From positions 16,627,326 through 16,691,325 of the forward strand of contig OX123182.2 in assembly GCA_944739405.2 (NCBI GenBank): 64,000 nucleotides of DNA. The letters are read 5' to 3'. Position 1 is the first letter of the stretch. The number at the start of each line of letters is the position of its first letter. This DNA is from Euclidia mi (lineage: Eukaryota > Arthropoda > Insecta > Lepidoptera > Erebidae). The translations under genes and the position numbers were made by a program. Positions 53,200 to 62,217 of this stretch are shown here, in pieces. The notes under the pieces were generated by a model. That model was not told the DNA's origin. It was given only the letters and a program-made list of their open reading frames with translations, and did no database searches.

Positions 53200-54679
53200 G
53201 TTAGTTAGTTAGTTCGACAGGTGTTTTCCGCACTTAGCCACTTAGTTGGGCCATTGTGCGTTAGCAGGGACACGGTTGTCGCCTGCTACTCATACCATGC
53301 AAGCTCCTTCCAGAAGGCCATGAGTTGACCAGTGTTGCGTATGGCTTCACTCATGGTTCTGGGGTTGTTCAGGAACCTCGTCCGTTGGTCGCTCACGCTG
53401 GTACAATGTAGGATCACATGAGCGGGTGTTTCTTCGGTCTCCATGCAGCCCCTACATAGTGGGCTGTCCGTGACGCCGATGTTGTAGAGATGCTTGTTTA
53501 GTGGACAGTGGCCGGTTATTATGCCAGTCAGATGCTTGAGTGTTTTCCTGTTGGAGTGCAACAATTTTTGCGAGAGTCGTTTATCTAATTGGGGAAAGGC
53601 ATCTTTAGATTGCCTACACTCTTTTAATTCTGCCCACTCTTTTTCATGTTGTTGTAGGGTTCTCTCGCGTAACCACGTTTTTAGTTGGTTGAAAGGTATC
53701 GGAACAGTTGGTTCGGGTCCCAGAGTTGTTGTGTCCGATCCTTTCCTTGCCAGTTGGTCTGCTGCGTCATTGCCCGTGGAGTCACTGTGTCCTCGTATCC
53801 ACTGGAGCGTGACCCGATTCCTCGCTGCAGTTTTCTGCAGCTCTTGGTGGCACTCCATAATTAAGCCGCTGTTAAAGCAGTTGCCATCGAGAGCTTGTAG
53901 TACTGAGGCACTGTCTGTGATGATGCGTATTGACAGGTTACTCACGTTTCTGGCCGCGATCGCCGTCGCCGCCCTTATAATCCCAACGCATTCAGCTTGG
54001 AAGATGGTGTTGAGTTTACCAAGCGATGTTGAGAGATTGATGTTCAAGTCATGGGAGAATACTCCGGCACCTGTCCCATACTTTGTTTTTGAGCCGTCTG
54101 TGTATACTCTAACTTCGTGTATACCAGAGCTATCCTTGTGCTCTTCATGCAGTTGTATGCGGTATTTTTTGTCAAAGACAAAGGTTTTAGGTATGAGGTC
54201 GCACGTTGCATCTAGCATCGGGATCTCGTTAGTTAACGTCCTTTTCAGGCGTACATGGGTTATACGGTCGTCTCTTCTCCAAAGCCCGAACTTATCGAGC
54301 CGGATCGCGGCGGCACCTGCTTCCTGCTGGATGATGAGGTGCAATGGTCGCAAGTCGAGAAGCACCTCCAATGCCGCCGTTGGAGTTGTTTTCATGCAGC
54401 CTGTTGTGGCCAGACAGGCGAGGCGTTGTATGCTCTGCAGCTTGCTCTTGACTGTGCTTAGTTCAGTGCGTGGCCACCACACTACTGCACCATATGTGAG
54501 CATGGGGCGTATTATGGCAGTGTAGATCCATAGGGTGATGAATGGTTTGAGACCCCATTTCTTGCCTATTATTCTCCTGCACTGCCAGAAGATTGTACAT
54601 GCTTTTGTGGTTTTAGTGGTGATGTGTTTATTCCAGTTGAGCTTGTGGTCGAGTGTTACGCCCAGGTACTTGACTTCAC
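53200..54679 (-). mobile_element. 5'-truncated LINE (R1/LOA/I-group type) inserted in a SINE
   Basis: A 13-bp target duplication ATCGAACATAGTA lies at 53187-53199 and 54680-54692. On the minus strand the insert begins in frame within the reverse transcriptase and ends with an ACTA/TAAC microsatellite tail at 53200-53214 rather than poly(A). The duplicated target belongs to the B-box region of a minus-strand SINE, so the LINE jumped into it. Confidence 0.85.
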
Positions 54680-54725
54680 ATCGAACATAGTAATCTGCGA
54701 GTCGTAGTGCTAAACGACGAGGCAA
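53286..54725 (-). CDS. LINE ORF2 C-terminal part: RT thumb, RNase H and Cys/His motif (first ~15 codons are host SINE)
   Basis: This 479-codon frame is open throughout. The first ~15 codons (MPRRLALRLADYYVR) come from the SINE that hosts the insertion, and the LINE begins at about CEVKYLGVTLDHKLNWNKH, the post-YADD part of the reverse transcriptase. A full RNase H1 domain follows with its four acidic residues: YTDGSK, AECVG, ITDSASV and GNDAAD. The end has a Cys/His motif (LCRGCMETEETPAHVILHC). The polymerase core (FxGxP, YADD) was lost by 5' truncation, so it cannot retrotranspose. The intact frame suggests a recent insertion. A 343-codon ORF on the opposite strand is a shadow. Confidence 0.85.
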   Translation of the reverse strand: MPRRLALRLADYYVRCEVKYLGVTLDHKLNWNKHITTKTTKACTIFWQCRRIIGKKWGLKPFITLWIYTAIIRPMLTYGAVVWWPRTELSTVKSKLQSIQRLACLATTGCMKTTPTAALEVLLDLRPLHLIIQQEAGAAAIRLDKFGLWRRDDRITHVRLKRTLTNEIPMLDATCDLIPKTFVFDKKYRIQLHEEHKDSSGIHEVRVYTDGSKTKYGTGAGVFSHDLNINLSTSLGKLNTIFQAECVGIIRAATAIAARNVSNLSIRIITDSASVLQALDGNCFNSGLIMECHQELQKTAARNRVTLQWIRGHSDSTGNDAADQLARKGSDTTTLGPEPTVPIPFNQLKTWLRERTLQQHEKEWAELKECRQSKDAFPQLDKRLSQKLLHSNRKTLKHLTGIITGHCPLNKHLYNIGVTDSPLCRGCMETEETPAHVILHCTSVSDQRTRFLNNPRTMSEAIRNTGQLMAFWKELAWYE

Positions 54726-54752
54726 CCGCTGTAATCACTACGCCATCGGTGC
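54680..54752 (-). repeat. SINE (type a) head, separated from its body by a LINE
   Basis: Minus strand: ACCGATGGCGTAGTGATTAC (A box) through TCGTCGTTTAGCACTACGAC to CTATGTTCGAT, where the LINE begins. The body resumes at 53199 as CTATGTTCGATCTCCACACT. Confidence 0.78.
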
Positions 54753-54759
54753 AGAAAGT

Positions 54760-55560
54760 ATATAGGTACAATTGCAGTACTAACGACCCGATTATCTCAA
54801 TATCGATTTGTACTTGTTAAAAGCGGAGGTAGCTAGCATGTGCAGTAAGTGACATGTTTACTTTGATAAGGCAATGTACATTTGTGCATTAGACTGTTGA
54901 CGGGATAATACAACGGCTATGCTTGTTCGAAGAATTCGGCAGAAAGAATCACACATTCAATTTGTGTGGCATTCCACTCATCATTGCAGTGTTTAATTTG
55001 ACTATTACATATTACACACTTTACATCATCAATATTATTTTTAATATCAATATCATTTACAATTTTATGTCATAGTCTCCGGCAAAGCACAACACATAAA
55101 ACAAAGCCCAAATATTGAAGGGGTCGTCACAAATAAATTCACGAAACGGAGATAGTCTATTGTCGTTGATTTCTGATCATCTTCTGTACGTGTGGCGACG
55201 TGTATCTACTTCTTCAAAGAAAAAAGAAAGTGAATGAAATTTACTATGAAGTAAATATGTGTAGTTGTAAGCTTAATTATTCTGTCAAATTTAGTTAAAC
55301 TAGTGCGCGGATGCTGGGCTCACAGGCGAAAGTCTTAAATGCAACTGGAATAACGCTAGGACGATTTTGGTGACGTGAAGGCTATGTAGCTTATACGAAA
55401 CGAACGAAAAGATTTAAAAATTACATGACTAATGACTGCTTTAACGTTGTACATTGCGCATCACACAAAGTACCTATACTTAGATCAGTTGTTAAAAATC
55501 ATCTTCAGCGCCTTTGATACTTTTCTAGTCACAATAAACATGTTGTTAGGTAGCATCATA
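54760..55560. other. Non-coding, no gene seen
   Basis: AT-rich. A short SINE 3' remnant (GCTGGGCTCACAGG and AATAACGCTAGGACGAT) lies at 55314-55368. Confidence 0.55.
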
Positions 55561-55699
55561 AATAAAATAAAATAGGATGTCCAACATAAAAAGATTTTCC
55601 AGATCAAGCTGGTCGTGGTACATTGACTCCATGCTGCCTGATGTTAAGCAGTCAGTGAAGTCCTATAGTGATGGCCATCATCCTAGCAGCCAGCATAGC

Positions 55700-56815
55700 A
55701 TTATGGCATGATGTTCCTCACTTTGACGGCCTTGAGAAAAGCTTTTTCACGCCCCGCTTAAAGGACCCAGGATCATAAGTGGAGGGAAACACGTGGGCTG
55801 GTAAAGAGTTCCACATCTTAATGGTACGGCTGAGATAAGAGGCGTCGAACCGTTTGGTGCGTGACGGTATCTGTTCTACCGTGTAAGAGTGGCACCTCAA
55901 CCCAGCACGTGTCGTTCGGGATAGGAAAGGAGAGGGTGGGATTAGTTGAAAGAGCTCTTCGGAGCACTCATCGCGATAAATGCGGTAGAAGACAGCCATT
56001 GAGGCCACGTCTCTACGTAATTGCAGTGACTCAAGAGTCTTAATGACCTCTGGATCCACAATGATACCTGTTTTTACTATGATGATACGGACAGCACGCC
56101 GCTGCAACCTATAGAGGGCGTTCAATAAGAACTGAGCGGAGCCATTCCAAAGGTGTGAGCAGTATTCCACGCAGGAGCGAACCTGGGTCTTGTATAACAG
56201 ACACAACTGCTCCGGCGTGAAAAACCTCCTCACCTTGTTCAGGACTCCGAGTTTCCGAGATGCGGATTTGATGACACCCTCGATGTAGTTCCTCTGGTTG
56301 AGATTTCTGCGTATGTCCATACCCAGGATATTGAGGCTGTCTTGAATCGGTAGTGGAGTGTCCAGAAGAGAGGGATGGGGAAGGAATGGAGTTACCTTGG
56401 CTGAGAATGCGCACACCTGTGTTTTCTTGGCGTTGAACTCGACCAGGTTCTCATCACCCCAATGCGAGATGTAATTCAGAACCCAGTCAAGCTCAGCAAC
56501 AAGTGTTCGCCTATACTCCTCAGTATCGGCTTGCTTAGCCGCAGGGTGTCCGAGATATCGCCCATGTACATCTGCATAGCAATGTATGCCCCCAAAAGTG
56601 AGCATATCATTGATATGCAGAAGAAAAGGCGTGGGCGATAACACGGACCCCTGAGGCACACCAGCATTCACCTGGAGAAACTTCGATGACTCACCGTCAC
56701 AAAGGACTCGTATACGGCGCTCATGCAGGAAGCTGGCAACCCAGTTGCACAATCGAGGCGGCAAGCCGTAGGCTAGAAGCTTGGAAAGAAGCGCACGATC
56801 CCAGACTCGGCTTTG
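55700..56815 (-). pseudogene. LINE reverse transcriptase fragment (CR1/Jockey-like)
   Basis: A minus-strand frame of 348 codons from 56764 (open upstream to about 56815) includes LCNWVASFLHERRIRV, VNAGVPQGSVLSPTPFLLHI, CYADVHGRYL and the C-terminal TIKMWNSLPAHVFPSTYDPG-SFKRGVKK. The catalytic YADD reads YADV; the neighbouring frame resumes with YMGDISDT, so an indel probably destroyed it. The 5' part including the endonuclease is absent. The downstream minus-strand end near 55560 is AT-rich. Confidence 0.8.
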
Positions 56816-57985
56816 GTATAAGATAAGAAGACAATCTCATCAGTATTTTTAGGTCATAAAACGGTTTTGTGAAATAAATAAATAATTATTGGTATGACAA
56901 TTTTAAAACAAATTATTGTTCGAGTCGATAAAAGATGTAAAAGCGGCAGCAGCAGTTGCCTCCCAAACACGTTGAAATATTTTTTGTCATTTCGATGCGA
57001 TTGAAAGTTGTTCAAAGCAGTAGCTTACAATACCTATCTTTGAGAACAACAAACGTCAGCTGATAACACTAATAAATTTATAAGCAGTGTAAGTAGTTAC
57101 TAACTATACAAAATAGTTACAGGTCTAAAAGTTCAATCTTATCTAGCCTTACGTGGCTAGCAAGTTATCGACCCCAAGTACTAGGAGATTAGCAATCGTA
57201 AGATATACCCGTGTTGCATACGCCGTAAAATGTCAAATGCCACGCTTGCATTGCACTAAGTGATCGATTAGCACAGCTTGCCTCACGGGTTTTCAAATAC
57301 CACGTGATAATTTGTGGATAATCAGTAGTTGAGCAACTATTAATGGTAAGTATAATTATCAACACCAACATAGATATATAATCACTTGTCCTGACTTATT
57401 GAAGCTAAAAACATCTAAGTAATTTGAACAGTGGTAGTGGGTTTCTTTTATCATGAAAGCGAAAAAGTAGGATTTTAGTATGAAACCCCTAAGGGAGGAA
57501 AACGCGGGTTGAAAATTGTTTCAGGACCCAATTGTCGTCTAACCCTTATACGAGTCGACCTCGACTCAAATGAAGTGTAACACTCATCATAAGTATCATA
57601 CCCGAATCTCACTCAAATAATTTCTTTGATAATATGTTACTGCCCAATTATAAAGAAGATTTGTGGCTACGTAAAATCAAAGTAAAGCTAGTCTGATAAA
57701 TGCGTCCTGTAGCAAATCTAAACTTGGAAATCTAGAACTTAAATAAGTTAAAAAAATCTAAGAAAAACCGCGCTTTCATCCGTAACTTTAGAAACTCGTC
57801 ATTGGACGAAATTAAGTGATTAGAAAATATGAATATGGTGATGATGATAAATTGACAACGCTAGGACGATGGTGTTATAAAAAAGACTATCTTTGATAGA
57901 CAATCTTAAATAAGGTCAATCTATTACTAAGACTTATATTTAGTTCTTGTTGTGTAGGTAACGCTTGAAGGTTCTGGTTGAATGC
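56816..57985. other. Non-coding, no gene seen
   Basis: AT-rich sequence between the CR1-like LINE fragment and the hAT element, with no recognisable repeat other than a short GATGATGAT tail with 'ACAACGCTAGGACGATGG' near 57845-57875. Confidence 0.55.
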
Positions 57986-58072
57986 GCTATAACTAAGGAA
58001 TGCAATCTCGGCCTTTTTTAGCGAGATTAATCTCGGTCGAAAAATGGGCGAGATTTCGCGAGATTTACGAGA

Positions 58073-58369
58073 TTGCACTCGAGCATAAAAAAGTCTTATT
58101 CGAAGCGCGAACTGACACGGACGGATCGCAATCTGTCGGTATTGGCATTAATAAAAAATGAAATGAATTTATACGAGTCCGGGGGGTCAAAAGGCAAACA
58201 TTTGCAGTTCGTGGACGTCTGCCTGAGAACTGCGGTTTCAAGTAGAGTTGAATCCGAAAGGGCTTTCTCAACGGCTGGTTATCTGGCCAACAGAAAAGGA
58301 AGCCGTTTAGCAGCCGATTCTTTGGACATTTTGTGCTTCAGCAGGAGCTACTTTGAAAATAATTCGTAA
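58073..58369 (+). pseudogene. hAT transposase C-terminal dimerisation domain
   Basis: The 98-codon frame includes IKNEMNLYESGGSKGKHLQF, SSRVESERAFSTAGYLANRK and SRLAADSLDILCFSR. The S...ER.FS.AG......R..L......L.F pattern is the hAT C-terminal dimerisation domain. The rest of the transposase (BED finger, RNase H-like core) is deleted, since the left end of the element lies only about 80 bp upstream. It is therefore not functional alone. Confidence 0.85.
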
Positions 58370-58740
58370 TAATGGCTTGTGATTTGAACTGAACCAATCT
58401 TTCCTTTGATTGGTATATTTTGTTGATTAAGATCTGTAATTTCTAATAAGTAGTCTGCCTTATTGGTATATTATTATTTTGTTAATTAATCTGTAATATC
58501 TAAAAGGTCTACAGCGTAGATACAGGTTTATTTACCTAATTGGTAATAATACTCCAGTTTAGTAACATAGTTTATAAGTAAGTTTATTTTTTGACCTCTC
58601 GTTGTTTTGTTTATTATAAAAGAAATGTTTTATTAATTAATATTGTTATTTGATATTAGAAGTGAAGACTGGTTGTTTCTTTCATTTCTTATTTGACAGA
58701 TCCGTCCGTAAAAGTTTACTTCAAAAAAGTTTATTAAAAA

Positions 58741-59640
58741 TAGTTATTTGTGCAACAAGAGAGCAAAGTTGTTTTTTGTTTAGAGTGCTGATTTTGAGTC
58801 CCGAGCAAGCGAAGTATTCTATGATTGATTCACGAGCGTAGCGAGTGAATCAAAGTTAGAATCCTGAGCGTGGTGAGGGACTCAACAGCACGAGATGCAA
58901 AAAACTTTGCTCTCGTGTAGCACACATAACTTTTCATCTCAGCAGTGAGAACACATATTACTTCGGAGACATAGAAATGAACAGGAATAGATTGAATTCT
59001 GTATAATCACTTGTTGATTTAACTCTTCTGGTGTTAAAGTACACTCATCATCGCTAGTTTCACTCATCTTTTAGATTATTTTATATATTAATATGATTTA
59101 ACACGTTACGCTATACCTACTGTATCAGCATCAGCGAAATTTTTATTCCCGCTACTTTTTTAAATCGCGTTTTAATACCGCGTCCCTAATGTTTATTTTT
59201 CAAATGTATCATTGTTGTAATTCAAAATAAAAATGTTTTGGTTAAATACGAATTTTGTACTATTAATTAGACTTATTTTTATTAAAATCCAATAATAAAT
59301 TAAACATGTCAACAATAAAATATAAAAAAAGTAATTTCTTTATTACAAATATCTTTTTTTTTTTGCGTTGCCGTAGGTGTTTTCTTTGAGGTCGAATTCC
59401 AAAATCGAATTTCGAATTCGAAGGGGTTTGTTTTTCACTCGCTTTTTATATGCACATGTGAAAGAGACAGAGCACAGTAAAATTCGAATGTTTCAAATTT
59501 ATGGCTGAACAATGTCAATTCGTGACACTGAAGATTGAAAAATTAAAAAGCTACTTTTACTCACGCTCGAATCAAAGTCGCGTTTTGTTCACTGTTATCT
59601 CGCAGCAAAAGCGGATGTTTGAGCTGCTGTGGTGAAAATA
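58741..59640 (+). mobile_element. Foldback repeat family, copy C (inside hAT)
   Basis: Aligns to copies A and B over its full length. It interrupts the hAT element and so is younger than it. The minus-strand frame starts MSETSDDECTLTPEELNQQ as in copy A but stops after about 42 codons. Confidence 0.82.
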
Positions 59641-59786
59641 TTATAGACAGATAGGTAGGTACGTCAAACAATGTTTGAAGCATAAAAGTCTACTGAAAAT
59701 TCGTGAAAAATATTTTTTATCTTATAATACTTAAAATGGTTATTATGATTGTCCTAATTTATTTAAATATTGCAATTATTTACAAA

Positions 59787-59865
59787 AAAAACATACAAAA
59801 CTGCCAATCTCGCGAGATCTCGCCAATTTCGAGATCTCGCGAGATTGGCAGTTTTGTATGTTTTT
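59787..59865. repeat. Perfect 36-bp inverted repeat of hAT subterminal motif
   Basis: 59787-59822 is the exact reverse complement of 59830-59865 with a 7-bp spacer CCAATTT. The arm contains AATCTCGCGAGATCTCG, which also occurs singly near both ends of the hAT element. Confidence 0.9.
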
Positions 59866-60712
59866 GACGTGACAACGTCTTATAAATTGGTTTGCCGGGT
59901 GACACTTCAAGAAACTGCGTTACGCTCCGCTCACGTTATGCGCTCACAATGAGAGCGAGTGAGAGGCACGCGTCCCGCCTAAGAGCGAGAGAGACAGACA
60001 TAAAAAGTGAAAGGCACGCGTCTTTCATCCTTCTTCCTACTATACGAATGAATATTCACATTAAAATTATTTTACCACTCAAAGTCGTTGTCACGTAAAA
60101 CTTTCGCCCGTATACCGACTTTACAGGCAACCAATTTTTTTTTGTTAGATTGGCTTCTAATCTCGCGAGATCTCGCTTAAGCCCAAAACTCGCGAGATTT
60201 GCATTTCCTAGCTATAACCTAAAATTGAGAGAGTCCTCTTGTAGTTACATTACAGAACTTATAAACAAAATGCAATTATTACATCATCTTATATACTTAT
60301 ACAGCTACAACTCATTAATTCAGATCTATTAATTAATACAGAGTACCCGTTATCGATTTAATTATAATAGACATGTACACATATTGTTTCCTTCAACTGA
60401 CATTGACATGCGAACAGCTGATTGAATGACCATTATCGAAGGTAAGGGAAAGAACTTAGAATTCCAATTACAGACATGTAATCCGAAAGGGCTAGGTTGA
60501 CTGGGCAAACTTGTATATAACCCATCAATGATGCCCACACCTACGCCCGCGCATATGGCTGCATATTTTATTTAATTGAACTGTTTCTGCCCGATCCCAT
60601 GCGAATTACGGTAAATGCTTTCTTTGTCCACTCTTACGGCGCTCAAGGAACATACGAAAAACGCGACCACTAAGCTATAGTTGTCTTTTTTAACAAGTAG
60701 CTAGGTACATTT

Positions 60713-61006
60713 CATCATCAGCCCTTTATACTGTTCCACTACAGGGCACGGGCCTCTTCTCACTATGAGAAGGGTAAGGCCATAGTCCTCCACGCAAGGC
60801 CAAATGCGGGTTGTCAGACTTCACATGTTTTTTGAGAACATTATGGACAATGCAGGTATCCTCACGATGTTTTCATTCACCGTTTAGCAAGCGATAATTA
60901 ACAATTAATACGCACATATCTTCGAAAAGTCATAAGTGTGCGTAGATTAGGACCCGGACCTTCTGCGTAGCAGTCTGTCGGTCTCTACACTTGGCTATCT
61001 CTGCTT
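60713..61006 (-). repeat. tRNA-headed SINE (type b variant), degraded
   Basis: Same organisation as 51965-52272 (CTCACGATGTTTTCATTCACC inverted, CCTTCTCATAGTGAGAAGAGG inverted) with more substitutions in the B box. Confidence 0.7.
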
Positions 61007-61639
61007 TTTAGGTACAGTTAACAACAAATAAATACAGTTAGAAGTTACGTTCTGCTGTGTATGATGTCAGTTAAAGAGATAATTTGTGTAGCAAATGCGA
61101 AATATTTTTGAAATGTGTTTCTCAAAATTCCTCGGAAATTAACCATACCTATTTGAAAAACTTTCTAACAAATTCGAAATCGAGGAATAATATTTTAGTC
61201 AATAATTACTAAATTAAATCCTCTTATTGTTATAAGTGCTTTGCAGTTTCATGATTAAGTAATTTGCACAAATTATACAGTCGATAAATAGTTTATACTT
61301 AATTACAGCTTTAAATTACACGGTGTTAAAGAATCATCTGTAGTTTAATTAATAACGATTGTATTTAGTTTTATGAAGGTGTTTAATTGCACATGGTCAA
61401 TAAACCGATGACTTTATAACTTCCTGGTCTGTGTAAGTAGGTATGTCACTATAATACCTTACTTCTTCTAAACATCATCATCGTCCTCGTCCTAGCATTA
61501 TCCGGGTAAAGCGGCCAAGCCAAGGCCTAAAATCTTGGATGCAAGATTTTACGCTTTGGAGCTCGGGATCCGCTTACCAGATATGACAGAATATCAGCTC
61601 ATACAATTGTTACTTATTTTTTTATCTGGTTGGCCTAGT

Positions 61640-61830
61640 CCCTATTTATTGGGCTTCTGCGTAGTATGTTCTTCCCTTATTTATTTTTCATTCATTTCCG
61701 TATTTCTTTATCATCTGATAATTTACCAGAATTCACTTTCATATCTATCCTCACTCAGTCGATCCATTTTTCCCTTGGTGTACCTCTTCCTTTTCGTCTT
61801 TCTACTTTTATAGTCATCACTTCTTGTTTC
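61640..61830 (-). pseudogene. LINE C-terminal remnant
   Basis: Minus-strand reading gives RKTKRKRYTKGKMDRLSED and, after shifts, GRTYYAEAQ, resembling the RRRGRPKEKWID..ED and KT.CADP ends of LINE ORF2. The hydrophobic plus-strand ORF over it is its shadow. Confidence 0.4.
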
Positions 61831-62040
61831 ATTCATCACTTCTACTTATATGGTTAGTATTTAGATAAATAACAATTTACGATTGTACACATTTGGTAAG
61901 TACATCGCTTCAGAATTGCTAGATCCCATATGATAAAATAATATGACGGGTCCTGGTCTCCTACATGTAGGGTTCCCTAACGACTAGACCAGAATTTTCT
62001 AATCCGAGAAAACTGGTAATTAGTTCAGATTGTTGTATAT

Positions 62041-62217
62041 TCATCACTACATAGTTTAAAACAAAGTCTGTCTTCTGTCTGTCTGTCCCTATGTATGCTT
62101 AAATCTTAAGAACTACGCAACGGCTTTTAATGCGGTTTTTTTATAGATAGACTGATTCAAGAGGAAGGTTTATATGTATACATAATTGACGCGGGCGAAG
62201 CCACTGGCGACGTCTAG
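62041..62217 (+). mobile_element. Short non-autonomous Helitron (family 2)
   Basis: Begins TCATCACTACATAG and ends GACGCGGGCGAAGCCACTGGCGACGTCTAG|T: the terminal hairpin and CTAG end of Helitrons. Same family as 3314-3522. Confidence 0.78.

Larger units (their letters stand above)
57994..60210 (+). mobile_element. hAT element, internally deleted, with 8-bp target duplication
   Basis: GCTATAAC flanks both sides exactly (57986-57993 and 60211-60218), the hAT target length. The ends are TAAGGAATGCAATCTCG on the left and TAGGAAATGCAAATCTCG read inward from the right. Subterminal regions are packed with ATCTCGCGAGAT motifs. It retains only the transposase C-terminus and has been split by the foldback element at 58741-59640. 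Confidence 0.85.

Noticed and set aside
53494..54525. 343-codon plus-strand ORF
   Set aside because: It is antisense to the LINE RNase H frame, has no domain-like pattern and is a codon-bias shadow.
61535..61813. Hydrophobic 92-codon ORF as a membrane protein
   Set aside because: Its complement reads as a decayed LINE C-terminus; the hydrophobicity comes from antisense of Lys/Arg/Glu codons.
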